From the NCBI RefSeq assembly GCF_016808335.1, contig NC_053137.1, positions 6,213,904 to 6,277,903 on the forward strand: a stretch of DNA of 64,000 nucleotides, read 5' to 3'. The notes beneath the pieces were generated by a model. That model searched no databases and had not been told where the DNA came from. It was given only the letters and a program-made list of their open reading frames with translations. Source of the stretch: Panicum virgatum. Taxonomy: Eukaryota > Streptophyta > Magnoliopsida > Poales > Poaceae. The position numbers were made by a program, and so were the translations under genes. Below are positions 10,796-21,295 of this stretch, one piece after another (position 1 is the first letter of the stretch; each line of letters begins with the position of its first letter).

Positions 10796-11272
10796 ATTTT
10801 GAGAAAAATATATCTTAATATTTTTTGTCAAATATTGAAAATAAAATATACATATTTTTTTATGGAAAAAAATACATATTCTTAGCTTGTTCTGGTGTTT
10901 TATATCAGCTTTGCAAAAAAAAAACGTGTTCTCAAAATACCAGCCTCGCAAAAAAATTGGATCGCCGGCAAACTCCCCGAGTACTTTTCTTAACTATCTT
11001 CCTTGACCGTTTTAAACATATCAAGCAAAAAGTTAGAAAGGAAGTTTCCAACAAAAATCTTCCAGCTAAAAATATTGCAGGCCATTGGGCAGCCTTTATG
11101 TCGCAAATAAAGTCATTTACTCATTTCAGATCAACAATTTTACATGACCGTTTAAACGGAAGTGTTTTACAAAGGAGTCCTGCGCAGAGTGTCCTAGCCA
11201 AAGGTTTACACTACCCTCTCTACTACACAGCTACACGTGCCCGTAGCCCCGTACAATAGCGTGCGCCCGTAT
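10796..11272. other. Intergenic and ELIP copy 1 3' flank
   Basis: AT-rich DNA followed by a 3' flank. The motif TTTACATGACCGTTTAAACG near 11138-11158 has counterparts downstream of the other two ELIP genes (about 14280 and 17580), so the duplicated unit includes 3' sequence. A plus-strand open frame at 10825-11259 has no recognisable product. Confidence 0.5.
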
Positions 11273-11845
11273 TTACACGTTGACGAAGGGCGCGCCGGTG
11301 ATGTACTCGGTGACGGCGAGCGCGACGAGCCCGAGCATGGCGAAGCGGCCGTTCCAGAGTTCGGCGTCGGCGCTCATGACGCCGCCGCTCCGGCCCTCGG
11401 CGCTCTCCCCCTTGAGGAGCGGCACCAGCGACGCCACGGAGAGCACGGCGGCCGTGGCCGCGAACCAGGCGAGCCCTGACCCGCTCCCGGCCTGCGAGAG
11501 GAGGCCCCCGCCGCGGGACGCCTCGACGGCGAGCGCGGACACGAAGCCCACCATGGCGAGCCGCCCGTTGATGCGCTCGGGGGCCGGCCCGCTGAACGCC
11601 AGCGCGTCCCACAGCCCGGGCCTCGCCGCCGCCGCCTTGGGCTTCGCCGTCAGGGGAGTGGAGGGCGCCGCGGTTGTCTCCTCAGCTGCTGGCTCGGCGT
11701 CCTCGGCCTGGGCCCTGACGACCATGGCGCGCCGCCGCGGCGCGAGCGCAGCGGCCGCCGGGACGCGGACGGGGAGGGCGCCGGCACGCGCGCCGGCGGT
11801 GGTGAAGGCGAGGGAGCTCATGGAGGCCATCACCGTGGCTGCCAT
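11273..11845 (-). CDS. Early light-induced protein (ELIP), copy 1
   Basis: This is a 190-residue chloroplast protein of the light-harvesting superfamily that binds pigment in thylakoids under light stress and protects against photo-oxidation (family knowledge). Residues 1-45 are an Ala/Arg-rich transit peptide ending near VVRAQA. Helix I holds [12 protein letters not shown] (90-101), helix II is about 124-144, and helix III holds [11 protein letters not shown] (162-172). The paired E-x-N-G-R motifs are chlorophyll-ligand signatures. I chose the ATG at 11845 because [14 protein letters not shown] starts a transit peptide, as in the two paralogues; the frame stays open 36 codons upstream without homology. 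It has no intron. Its linker (about 46-76) is longer and more acidic than in copies 2 and 3. Confidence 0.92.
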   Translation of the reverse strand: MAATVMASMSSLAFTTAGARAGALPVRVPAAAALAPRRRAMVVRAQAEDAEPAAEETTAAPSTPLTAKPKAAAARPGLWDALAFSGPAPERINGRLAMVGFVSALAVEASRGGGLLSQAGSGSGLAWFAATAAVLSVASLVPLLKGESAEGRSGGVMSADAELWNGRFAMLGLVALAVTEYITGAPFVNV

Positions 11846-11990
11846 CGAAGCTTGCGTGCCCAGGTGAGGTGGAGAACCGGAGATGGACGGAGAGGCTCGC
11901 TGCAGTGTCACGGGTGATCTCGCTTGTTTGTTGTTTTGCTTCACTTTTCTCACTTTTTTGCTGTGTGATGGTAGCGAGAAGGGTGTCGGC

Positions 11991-11997
11991 TTTTATA
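11991..11997 (-). promoter_or_regulatory. TATA box of ELIP copy 1
   Basis: TATAAAA on the minus strand lies about 146 bp upstream of the chosen ATG. Copies 2 and 3 have TATAAAG about 125 bp upstream of their own ATGs. Confidence 0.75.
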
Positions 11998-12072
11998 GGT
12001 GGAGGGGCGGCGCCACCGCGCCAGCCCCGCCCGTGACGGGGTGGGCGATGGTGGCGAGTGGCGACGGCGGTG

Positions 12073-12277
12073 GCCACGTCGGCGGGAAGTTCACGGCCGT
12101 AAACGCCGCTGAGAGAAAGAGAGAGAGTAGGAAGGCTAGCTAGTACATGCGCGCGACGTGGAGGGAGGCAGGGTCACAGAGAGCTGGGCTACCTCGTCGC
12201 CGTCGACGTGGACGGCGAGGCCGCCGCGCAGGGAGGTGGCCCGCTCCGTCGCGGAAAAGTGGCGGAAGATTCCAGAA
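12073..12277 (-). promoter_or_regulatory. Proximal promoter of ELIP copy 1 with ACGTG and HSE-like sites
   Basis: On the minus strand GACGTGGC (12073-12080) is a G-box/ABRE-like site. A block at about 12195-12238 (CGTCGCCGTCGACGTGGACG on the plus strand and beyond) is nearly identical in all three copies. At 12265-12277 the plus strand reads GAAGATTCCAGAA, a perfect three-unit heat-shock element (GAAnnTTCnnGAA). This fits induction by light, abscisic acid or heat (inference). Confidence 0.6.
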
Positions 12278-12489
12278 CCACGCAGGGAGACGTGCGAGCT
12301 CCGAGTGCCAGTGGTGAGTGGCGACAAGGAAGAAGAAGCCAAGCCGATCGAGCAGAGGATAGGCGTCTGTCGTGTGGCTAATGCGGTTTCAGTTGACGTG
12401 TATGGGATTTCCATGGTCTGACTGAACCGAGCTGCGATTGCAAGTGAGAGATCATAATTCTGGAACCTACGACTGGCCTCGATCAATCA

Positions 12490-13371
12490 AACTCCGGCCG
12501 CCGCTGGGCTTCTGGTTTGTTCGCCGGCGACCTCGTTAAGACATGGATCGACGAGGAAGAGTGCTCGCATTTCTCTTAGCATCTGATTTAGCACCCTTCC
12601 TTCTCGCGGTTATAGAGATGTTCGATCTGTTACTGTCAATATCTTCTTATAATGAATAATAAGCTTATTAAAATTAATAATATTTATAATATTAAAATAG
12701 TATTAATTATTGCACCCCGGCGCCCGCCTAACCATAGCATGGGGGTTGCAAAACATGCCGCCAACAACGTAACCTCAGTCATCGCCTTCTTCCTTCCAGC
12801 CATCTCGTCGATATGTAGCTAAATGAGTGAAAATATGTTCTCTTCATAGATCTAGTTTTTAGTCTGTATATTCTAGCTACTTTTTCACAGGTGCCGATGA
12901 TGGCTCGTCTCTTTATCTCTCCCTACCTCGATGATGTCTCCTAGGAGACTAATGAAGAGCCAATGAGGATGGCTTTTACCATATCTCTGTAGGTTCACCT
13001 CATATCTTGGCAGTTGGCGTGCCAATCAGAAGATATAGTTGGATATCTCTTTGATGTGGCAATATTGATTTCCTTATGTGGCGGATGCAGGATTGAGCCC
13101 CGTGGAGGCTCTCATGTTCTTCTTCCTCGCCCCTGCGGCAACAAGATATGGTTTCTCATATCCTCTATTCTGGTAGTAAAACATTGCAATATAAACTATG
13201 TGTTGGTTGAGGTGACCTTCTAGCCGATATTCTTTCAATGATGAATTCTAGATCTCATTGCTAGCAATGAGTGTTTATTGCAATCTTCAAATCCTTATGG
13301 GACGAGGGTGTACCATTTGCAGATGTTTTTTTCTTTCACTTGCTCCTTTTTCAGTGTATTTTTCAAGTTTC
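12490..13371. other. Intergenic DNA between ELIP copies 1 and 2, left part
   Basis: The first 150 bp still resemble the far upstream flank of ELIP copy 2, for example CCTTCTCGCGGTTA near 12598-12611 and 15790-15803. The rest shows no gene. An open frame at 13014-13223 has no recognisable product. Confidence 0.5.
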
Positions 13372-13571
13372 GATGGCTGCGAACAATTGAAGAAAGAAGA
13401 CGATCATAGAGGTCGCCGGTGCAATTTTATTTCTTAAGGTCATTTTGTGTCAAATTATCCTTCTTTCTAATGATGGCTGCGAACAATTGAAGGAAGAAGA
13501 CAGATCATAGAGGTCGCCGGTGCAATTTTATTTTTAGAGGTATTTTGTGTCAAATTATCCTTCTTTCTAAT
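13372..13571. repeat. 100-bp tandem duplication
   Basis: Two head-to-tail copies, 13372-13471 and 13472-13571, both begin GATGGCTGCGAACAATTGAA and end TCCTTCTTTCTAAT. They differ at only a few positions, so the duplication is fairly recent. Confidence 0.9.
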
Positions 13572-13742
13572 GTGTCATCGCTTCTTTCTCTAGGTACTCT
13601 ATGAAGTGAAATGAAATATTAGAAGACCGGAGAAAGTATGAATGGCACGCCTCCGTCAATTTTAAAAATATATTGACCTAATCTCTTACTCGTTTATTGA
13701 GATAGGGTGTTAAGAATAAAAATTGTTGTTTTAGATGGTAAA

Positions 13743-13993
13743 CTAGACAATTATGCCCGTGCGTTGCTACGGGCAAAATTGGTATAAGTATCAGATACAT
13801 ATAGTTGTCCGTTAATTTGTAGGGATCTACGTGATCGAGTCATGATGAAGGGCTTGTCCGACTCTCATATGGGATGGAGTAAGACCCACCTATCAATGAC
13901 ACAAGACGGACCAAATCAAAAAATTAGGTGACCAAACCAAAAATTAAGGTAGAAACCTTATTCACTTTAGAAATATATAGGTATGGATATAGA
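13743..13993 (-). mobile_element. Small non-autonomous Helitron
   Basis: Read on the minus strand, the 251-bp element starts TCTATATCCATACC after a host A and ends in CTAG followed by T. About nine bases before the CTAG end is a hairpin with arms GCCCGT and ACGGGC (13755-13760 and 13769-13774). These are the Helitron hallmarks: 5' TC, 3' hairpin plus CTRR, and insertion between A and T. It has no coding content. Confidence 0.65.
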
Positions 13994-13996
13994 TAT

Positions 13997-14300
13997 GTGA
14001 TGGTAGAGCTGTTAAGCCATATTGTACTTCCATCCATAAATATGTGACATCTAGACAATCTATTTAGTTCTAGAATAAACTAATTTACATGTCCTAAACA
14101 TGATCATATATTTGAGAACGGAGGCAGTACACAATTTGTGCTGCAAAGAAAAGTTCATTTCAAATTACATGATCATGACCGTTTAACTGAATGTCTTTTT
14201 GGCACAAACACTGTGATGGTAGAGCCGCTAAGCTACATCTTGTACAAATTCTGTGTTGCAAAGAAAGCCCATTTCAAATTTACATGACCGTTTAACTGAA
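13997..14300. repeat. Tandem pair in the 3' flank of ELIP copy 2
   Basis: Unit 1 begins GTGATGGTAGAGCTGTTAAG (13997) and unit 2 begins GTGATGGTAGAGCCGCTAAG (about 14213). Both run through TTTCAAATT, ACATGA and GACCGTTTAACTGAA. Unit 1 is lengthened by the MITE. The ACATGACCGTTTAACTGAA part is also found downstream of ELIP copies 1 and 3. Confidence 0.75.
14027..14127. mobile_element. Stowaway-like MITE
   Basis: This 101-bp element has imperfect inverted ends (CTTCCATCCATAAATATGTG and the complement of ATATTTGAGAACGGAGGCAG) and is flanked by TA at 14025-14026 and 14128-14129. The neighbouring duplicated sequence at about 14213-14260 carries the same host bases with a single TA, which is the unfilled site. 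Confidence 0.8.
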
Positions 14301-14507
14301 AGATTTTTGCAAAAACACAGTAATTTTTTCTTAAGGAAGTCCTTCCACGTTTCCTCTTATTTTTACCAGGGAACCCAAGCTACGGTGTTCCAAGACTACT
14401 ATACTTAGCCGAGCTCACAAGTACCCCGGCCGTACATACATATACACACGTATATACACTACCTCCTCTACACAGATACACGTATGCGTACGTAATGTAC
14501 GCCGTAT

Positions 14508-15029
14508 CTACACGTTGACCAAGGGCGCGCCGGTGAGGTACTCGGTGGCGGCGAGCGCGACGAGGCCGAGCATGGCGAGGCGGCCGTTCCAGAGCTCGGC
14601 GTCGGCGGTCATGAAGCCGCCGCTCCTGTCCTCGGCGCTCTCCCCCTGGAGCAGCGGCGCCAGCGACGCCGCGGAGAGCACGACGGCGGTGTACGCGAAC
14701 CACGCGAGCCCGGCGCCGTTGCCGAGCTGCGCGAGGAGGCCGTCCCCGCGGGCCGCCTCGACGGCGAGCGCGGACACGAAGCCCACCATGGCGAGGCGCC
14801 CGTTGATCCGCTCCGGCGCGGGCCCGCTGAACGCCAGCGCGTCCCAGATCCCCGGGCTCTCCGCGCGCTTGGTCTCAGGACCCTTATTAGCCTGCGCCCT
14901 GACGAGCGGTGCGCGCCGACGCGGCGCGAGCCCGGCCGCCGGAACCCGGGCGGGGAAGTGGCCGGCGCGCGCGCCGGTTGCGGCGAAGGCGAGAGAGCTC
15001 GCGGCGGAGGCCATCACCATGGTCGCCAT
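14508..15029 (-). CDS. Early light-induced protein (ELIP), copy 2
   Basis: This is a 173-residue thylakoid pigment-binding stress protein of the chlorophyll a/b-binding superfamily. Residues 1-46 form a transit peptide rich in Ala, Arg and Ser. Helix I contains [12 protein letters not shown] (73-84), helix II spans about 106-127, and helix III contains [11 protein letters not shown] (145-155), followed by the conserved TEYLTGAP. The start at [15 protein letters not shown] matches the paralogues. It is intronless and closest to copy 3: the two share [11 protein letters not shown] and [15 protein letters not shown], where copy 1 differs. The stop lies 3,235 bp from that of copy 1, so the unit was duplicated with its promoter and 3' flank. 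Confidence 0.93.
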   Translation of the reverse strand: MATMVMASAASSLAFAATGARAGHFPARVPAAGLAPRRRAPLVRAQANKGPETKRAESPGIWDALAFSGPAPERINGRLAMVGFVSALAVEAARGDGLLAQLGNGAGLAWFAYTAVVLSAASLAPLLQGESAEDRSGGFMTADAELWNGRLAMLGLVALAATEYLTGAPLVNV

Positions 15030-15153
15030 CTGGAACAGTGCACGGCTTGTGGCCTGTGGTACGATGTCACAAGGATTGCTTGCTTGCTCGAGTGGTGTGG
15101 CTGCTGTTCTGCTGCTCCGATCGATTTGAGATAGGTTGGGGGCAAGATGCCGG

Positions 15154-15160
15154 CTTTATA
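15154..15160 (-). promoter_or_regulatory. TATA box of ELIP copy 2
   Basis: TATAAAG on the minus strand lies about 125 bp upstream of the ATG, the same spacing as in copy 3. Confidence 0.75.
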
Positions 15161-15233
15161 GGGGGGAAGGCAGGGGAGGTGGTGACCGGCGAGGCGGCCC
15201 GTGACGAGGTTGACGGTGGTGGCCGCGGTGGGG

Positions 15234-15444
15234 GCCACGTCGGTGGGAGATTCCCGGCCGTGAACACGGGTGAGAGAGAGTACGAGGGCTAGCTACTTGC
15301 TAGCCTAGTACATGCGCGCGACGTGGACTCCAGCGAGCCGGGCTACCGCGTCGCCGTCGACGTGGGCGGCGAGGCCGCCGCGCAGGGAGGTGCGGGGCGA
15401 GGTGGCCCGCTCCGTCGCCGGAAAGTGGCGTAAAGGTTCCAGAA
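15234..15444 (-). promoter_or_regulatory. Proximal promoter of ELIP copy 2
   Basis: GACGTGGC on the minus strand (15234-15241), the conserved block from about 15349 to 15390, and TTCCAGAA at 15437-15444 line up with the sites of copy 1. The third HSE unit is AAA instead of GAA, so this copy has a two-unit element. Confidence 0.55.
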
Positions 15445-15549
15445 CCACGCGGGGAGCGCGCGGGAGACGTGTGTGAGCTAGGAGCGCCAGTGGCGAGTGG
15501 AGCCAAGGAAGAAGAAGCCGTCAAGGGAGAGGTGTCTGTCGCAATGTGT

Positions 15550-16110
15550 AATGGCTGTCATGGCTCTGAATGATGCCGATGCGATTTTAATCGGGGTGTT
15601 GGTAATTTGCATGGTTCCGCGCATGAGTGTGATCAGATTTCTGGAACCCGCTGCTGGAGCTGGACTCGCCGATCAAGCTCCCGGCCGCCGGCGAGTTTCT
15701 CGGCTTCTCGCGTTTCTTCTCCGGCGACCTCGTTCCACCGTGGACTAGAAAGGAGAGCTCGTGTTTCTCTCAATCTCTGCTTTGACGTCGTGCCTTCTCG
15801 CGGTTACGATCGAGATGTAACTGTTCTCTAAATTATAATCATTTCTGATATTGTCACCGTCTTCTGTTCGAATAAGCTCATAGATAAAAAAAACAACAAC
15901 ATCTACAGAATATATTTTCAAATATATTTTGACTATACAAAATATATATTTTCAAATTGTACATCATATATTTTGATGTGGTAGATGTCGATATTCTTCT
16001 ATAGAAATTTCATCAAATTTAATATATTTTGACTTAGGAAAAAAAGTAAAAGTACTTGTACGTTAAGGATGGAGGGGGTATGTTTTAGTTTTACTTTACC
16101 CTAAATAAAA
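15550..16110. other. Upstream flank of ELIP copy 2 and AT-rich repeat
   Basis: The left part still aligns loosely with the far upstream region of copy 1. From about 15880 it is AT-rich, with repeated ATATATTTTCAAAT-type words, and ends TTAAGGATGGAGGGGGTA (about 16064-16081), the terminal style of a MITE whose other end I could not place. Words in it such as TGTGGTAGATGT recur at about 16690-16705. Confidence 0.4.
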
Positions 16111-16199
16111 CTTACCAACTTTGACTAATTTTCATTAAAAATGTACTACCTTTGGCCCCAAAGAGCGCATTTCTAGAATTCTGGGATAAATTAGTAGTC

Positions 16200-17490
16200 A
16201 TGAGAAATTCCTCGGTTGTCCCATCTATAGCAATTAATATATCAAATCTTGATGAAGCAAACCTTGCAGATGGCAAAAATCTGCCAAAGAAAAATTTAGG
16301 CAAATAAATGTGCAAGCCATCAAATCTGCTGGTCCAAAAGCTATACGAATAAAGTAATTATGGCCTTATGGGACAAATTCCGAATGCTAGAATGCATAAT
16401 TGGTGGGATAGGATTATATTAATATCTACAGTACTAAAAAAGATACGCTGCTGCAGGCAAGAGATATTTTATATGGTGGATAGAAGTAATTTAATGTTGT
16501 TGATATTGGTTTATTTTTCTATAAAGTGGGCCAGAGTTATGAAGTTGTGCTTAGAACAAAACAAGAATTTTAGTGACCCCTTTCCTGAAATACATTAATT
16601 TCTAAAATTTATAAGTGATAATATTTTTTGTTTGAACAATAACAATATACAAATCTATTTTAAAATATATTCTTATAGTGTACATTTTTTTATGTGGTAG
16701 ATGTTGATATTCTCCAATATAAACTTGATTAAATTTCATGTTTTGACATAGGAAAAATAGAAATACCTATACTTTAACTAATTGTGATCAATTTTATAAA
16801 AAAAATTGCATTCCTTTTCATCCTACAATGAATGCAATCCTTGAATTTACGGATAGCTTTGTCCCTAATAACAAGAGCTGTTAAGAGCAGTCCCAACCCT
16901 CCAACTCAACTGATTTCCATAGCATTAAATACGTTGCCACGTAAACAAAAAGCTGAGGTGGCAAGAGAGTTAATGAGGAGAGAAGAAAATATATGAAGAA
17001 ACTAGGTTTCATGTAAGAAACCATGTCTACGCGAAGACCAAGACAAAAAGGAGAGGGGATTGGGGGGGAGAGAAGACATATGATTAGATATTAATTTATT
17101 TTGAAGAAATCATCCATTGGGGATATAGTTTCTATGGGTAGTGTCTATATGACATGGCAAATATAGAAACTACTTGTGGTGTCTTGGGTAGGGATTGGCC
17201 TAAATAAACCAAATCTAGATGAAGCAAACCCTGAAAAGGGAAAAGGTTGGGACATTAAATGTGCAGGCATCTGGAAAGGAAAAGGTAATCTGTTAATTAA
17301 ATGTGCACGCAATTAAATCTAGCTCGTCAGAAAAGTATAAATGCATTCATTGTGGGATAAATTTAGATATCAAAAAAGCTTTGTGGGACAAAAGGAATCT
17401 ATTAATAAATGAGTGTGCTGCCTGGAGATATTTTATCAGGTGGATTTAATAGAACTAATTTAATGTTGCAGGTATTGATGCATTTTTAGA
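16200..17490. repeat. Diverged direct repeats with intervening MITE-like DNA
   Basis: Blocks at about 16210-16530 and 17205-17490 share ordered words, including GATGAAGCAAACC, AAATGTGCA, ATGGGACAAA/TGTGGGACAAA, GAGATATTTTAT and TAATTTAATGTTG. They look like an old tandem duplication between ELIP copies 2 and 3. Between them, about 16885-17210, the sequence starts GAGCAGTCCCAACCCTCC and ends GGGTAGGGATTGGCC, weakly inverted ends that suggest a MITE. No gene is visible. Confidence 0.5.
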
Positions 17491-17774
17491 TAAACTTGAT
17501 AAAAGATAGTGAAATTTAATGTAAAACAAGGGAGAATGTTGTGAAAAATTATACAAGGAAAGGAAGTTCATTTCAATTTTACATGACCATTTCGCTGAAA
17601 GGTTTTTGTACATAACTACATACACAGTAATTTTGTGTCAAAAGAAAACCTTCTATAATGTTTCCAGACTGCCGTACTTAACCGAGCTTACAAGCACCCT
17701 AGCCGTACACAAGTCACAAATACGTATACACTAGCTCCACTACTAGCTACATGTGTACAATATATACGCCGTAT

Positions 17775-18272
17775 CTACACGTGGACGAAGGGGGCCCCGG
17801 TGAGGTACTCGGTGGCGGCTAGCGCGACGAGGCCGAGCATGGCGAGGCGGCCGTTCCAGAGCTCGGCGTCTGCGGTCATGAAGCCGCCGCTCCGGGCCTC
17901 AGCGCTCTCCCCCTGGAGCAGCGGCGCCAGCGACGCCGCGGACAGCACGACGGCGGTGTACGCGAACCACGTGAGCCCCGCGCCGTTGCCGGCCTGCGCG
18001 AGGAGGCCGTCCCCGCGGGCCGCCTCGACGGCGAGCGCGGACACGAAGCCCACCATGGCGAGGCGCCCGTTGATCCGCTCCGGCGCCGGGCCGCTGAACG
18101 CCAGCGCGTCCCAGAGCCCCGGGCTCGCGCTTTTCTCAGCGTCCTCGGCCTGCGCCCTGACGACGAGCGCCGCGCGCCGGCGCGGCGCGAGCCCGCCGGC
18201 CGCAGGGAGCCTAGCGGGGAAGCGCCCGGCGCGCGCGCCGGTGGCGGCGGAGGCCATCACCGTGGTCGCCAT
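17775..18272 (-). CDS. Early light-induced protein (ELIP), copy 3
   Basis: This is a 165-residue thylakoid stress protein. Residues 1-42 form the transit peptide, helix I contains [12 protein letters not shown] (65-76), a central hydrophobic helix II follows, and helix III contains [12 protein letters not shown] chose the ATG at 18272 because [16 protein letters not shown] aligns with the starts of copies 1 and 2; the frame is open 109 codons further upstream, but that stretch covers the promoter and TATA box. It ends GAPFVHV, where the others end VNV. It is the shortest of the three, with reduced N-terminal and linker regions, and has no intron. The stop lies 3,267 bp from that of copy 2. 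Confidence 0.92.
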   Translation of the reverse strand: MATTVMASAATGARAGRFPARLPAAGGLAPRRRAALVVRAQAEDAEKSASPGLWDALAFSGPAPERINGRLAMVGFVSALAVEAARGDGLLAQAGNGAGLTWFAYTAVVLSAASLAPLLQGESAEARSGGFMTADAELWNGRLAMLGLVALAATEYLTGAPFVHV

Positions 18273-18397
18273 GGGAAACGATGTCCGGAGCGCAGTGAAC
18301 ACGTATCGATCGCTCTGTTTGTTGAAGATGTGAGTCCGTGCAGTGACTCGCTTCTGCTGCTGTTGTGCTGTGATGTTGGTTGGGGGCGCGGTGGCGG

Positions 18398-18404
18398 CTT
18401 TATA
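18398..18404 (-). promoter_or_regulatory. TATA box of ELIP copy 3
   Basis: TATAAAG on the minus strand lies about 126 bp upstream of the ATG, as in copy 2. Confidence 0.75.
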
Positions 18405-18454
18405 GGGGTAGGGGAGGCAGCCCGGCGAGGTCGACGGTGGCGGCGGCGGCGTGG

Positions 18455-18693
18455 GCCACGTCGGCGGGCGATTCACGGCCGCAGGTTGAGCGGGAGGCAG
18501 GAGATGTGTGGGGTACGTGGACGCAGCCAGGTTCACAGCGGCGGGCCTGGGTGAATCGATTGCGTCGCCGTCGACGTGGACGGCCAGGCCGCCATGCACG
18601 CAGAGGCAGAGTTGTTGCAGAGGGAGATCAGGATAGCAGTGGGGTAGCTAGGTGTCTCGCTCCGTCTCCAAGGAGTGGCGGAAGGTTCCAGAT
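18455..18693 (-). promoter_or_regulatory. Proximal promoter of ELIP copy 3
   Basis: GACGTGGC on the minus strand (18455-18462), the conserved block at about 18563-18597, and GAAGGTTCCAGAT (18681-18693) match the order and spacing seen in copies 1 and 2. The third HSE unit is GAT instead of GAA. Confidence 0.55.
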
Positions 18694-18739
18694 CGACCCA
18701 CACGGGCACAATGCGACATCCAAGGAGACGATCGATTAG

Positions 18740-20186
18740 TGTCTGGTAATTAATTTGGGCTTTCGTAAGGCAATCAAACGGTCTCGAATACACCCAAATG
18801 GTACGAAATGCACCAAAATATCAGTTTAGGTTTAAATGGGGTGGATCGGATGCGTTCGTTGCGAAAAATTCCGATGCGACTTCGTCGCACGAATAGGCGA
18901 GGAATTTTGGGTTACTGATGAATCTGCCTTATCCTCGGGCACTCTCTCATGTCTTGTGTGGCGACCTCTTTGTACACCTGGTTGACGAGAAGGGTTCCTT
19001 ATTTTTGTGCTTCATGATCACCATTTCTGCTGATCAGATAGAACGTACTTACTAGATCAGGTACTGACAAGAGTTACCGAGAATAATGGAAGGACCTATT
19101 GGCTGGCGAGTCCCAAACTCCCAATCCTGTGTTACCTAGGGCATGTTTGGATCTCCAGTTTTACGAAAATTGTGCATCCTGGTTAACACAAAACCAAATG
19201 CGTATTAGTAAAAACAGGCCTTTGACGTTTTTATCAGAACTGGTTTATGGAGGAAAATATTAGGCGTGTTACCGCCCCTACAGTGATCCGGTGCTACCAA
19301 ATAAGTTAGCACCTAGCTAGGTATTTCAAAAATAAGCTAGCACCTAAAGCGTTGCATGGAAAATTCATCAAACAATGTAGATTTTTTTAGATTAACGATG
19401 ATAAAAATTTGAGATTGAACAAAAAACTTATTCAGATACAAAGAAAAGAGAAGTCAGCACTTGTATAGTTACAGCATGGCTGAGCCGCAACCCAAGGTCA
19501 TCCAAAAGTTACAGCACAAGAGGATCGTAAGATCATCATCAGCTGCAACGAAAAGGAGGGGGGGAGCAAAGAAAAAACACCAAGAAAACTGACCTGCACA
19601 TAGGAAGGAAGGTTTACAAGGATAAGAGAAGCCGCAATGGAAGATAAGCTTGGTGGTAAGCTCTGCTATGGCGCCCCGCAGAGGAAGCCTTGATTTGAAT
19701 CCTTCTGGCTTCCCTACCCTCACCGTCGTTGGAACCACAAGGGATACTCTCTCTCCGGCTTCAGGACTCGAGGTAAGGTAGACCGTGCCCTACCAGAGTT
19801 GGAGCGCGATCGTCAGGGCTGCCTGCTGTTTGCTAGATTTAGTTTGGAAGTTGACGATTACCGTACCGGATAGCCGCACCAGCAGTGATGAGTACATGAG
19901 GGGGCAAAGTGAGAGAGGGATCAAAATAGAGAAGGGATAGAGTGAACTCTGTGACCAATAATAGTTACATTGGCCAACAAAATAGTATTTGTTTTACTCA
20001 AACCGTTTGAATCAAACGTCTGTCACGGCTAACCCAATACAAACTCACGCAAACTAACTATCCTTTAACTGGTTTTCTTGAAACAGGATTAAAACAAGAT
20101 TTACTAAAGTGAGCTCATATTGTACAGATCCTAACAACCACTTAGTTTATTTACATATTCAGATAAAAGAATCTAAAAGCATTGGT
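18740..20186. other. Intergenic DNA
   Basis: No gene is supported. Open frames on both strands are short. The sequence around 19260-19340 repeats the word TTAGCACCTA and may be transposon-derived, but no ends could be defined. Confidence 0.5.
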
Positions 20187-21248
20187 CAATTATTCAAACA
20201 TGCTTTTGATTTAAGGCCGTAACTTATCGTCCAAATAAGCAGTAGAAGCAGAAATGAGATGGAGAAAAGGGGATCTTAAACAAAAAGGATCCAATATTCA
20301 AACCTAGGAAAAAGAGTGTTTGAATATCTAGTTTTTTGGGTCTAAAACTGAGAGCAAATCTATATAAAAAAAGGAGTCGAGAAAATGGAGTGAGAATAAG
20401 GTAACTATGTTTTAAATCTCTTTTTGGAAATGAAGCAACCAATGGTTTCAAGTGATGTAGGAGTGTACTTATTACTTGCTCTGATCATAAATATAACTTC
20501 ATCTATGTTTGCCCTATGTTATTTTTCTTTACCTTTGACTACATATATGTGTATTTAATGAAAATTGTTATATTTTATGAAAAGTATCATAGCTTTCACT
20601 ATGAATCTTATAATATCAATTAATAAAATTTTAGATACTGATGACGAAAGTTAGAAAAGATTGATTTAGGACAAAGCTAAGTGTATTTATATCTAGTAGT
20701 TAATACTTTCTCTTCTGTTTACAAATTTGATTTGGAAATGCTTTGTCTCTGCTACCTCTATATACCCCTGGTAGGACCCTTCACATCTTGTATCCCTATT
20801 ACTACCATATGGGTGAAATAGTTATGGTGAATTCAAAAAAAAAATTACCGTCATAGGCCACCAAAACTGCTAATCAAGAGGAATGCCGCCAAGGCGAGGG
20901 CTAGGCCGCAGGCCCCATGCTAGGAGAACTTTGCTAGTGTACAAAAAAAGATATTTTTTAGCTGTGATAATAGCGCATTTATCACTACCAAGCCCGTTTA
21001 TATATTTTTTTGGATTCGCCCCTTGACGCCGCCGTGCCCTTTGTATCTCACCACACTGTGCCGCCGCTCTATGGATGCGCAAGTCATTAATACAATGGCC
21101 GCGCCGCCTGCGGCACTACTAGGAAGAAAGAATAGGTCAAGTTAGGAAGAATTGATCACTGGACACTCTCTGGGCTGCACGGGATCCGAGACCAGCCAAA
21201 ACAGGTAGGTGGCATATGTTTTCAGTCAACCAGAGAGGTAACACTAAA
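20187..21248. repeat. 1.06-kb direct repeat, copy 1
   Basis: It begins around CAAACATGCTTTTGATTTAA and ends around AGAGGTAACACTA. It matches 21296-22368 closely along its whole length, with small indels and scattered substitutions. It contains a run of GC-rich words near 20880-21180 and no convincing gene. Confidence 0.9.
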
Positions 21249-21295
21249 CTCCATCCACAAATGTATGAACTTAAAATAAGCAGGATTTAATGTGT

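Noticed and set aside
11280..11867. Plus-strand frame of 195 codons opposite ELIP copy 1, and similar ones opposite copies 2 and 3
   Set aside because: They are antisense shadows of the conserved ELIP genes and carry no domain of their own.
12136..12486. Minus-strand frame upstream of ELIP copy 1 with a conserved-looking [13 protein letters not shown] segment
   Set aside because: The similarity across copies is at DNA level; in copy 2 the main frame differs, so a conserved promoter block explains it better than a peptide.
17775..18599. ELIP copy 3 as a 274-residue protein from the first ATG
   Set aside because: The extra 109 codons span the TATA box and conserved promoter block, and the paralogues start at the internal MAT.
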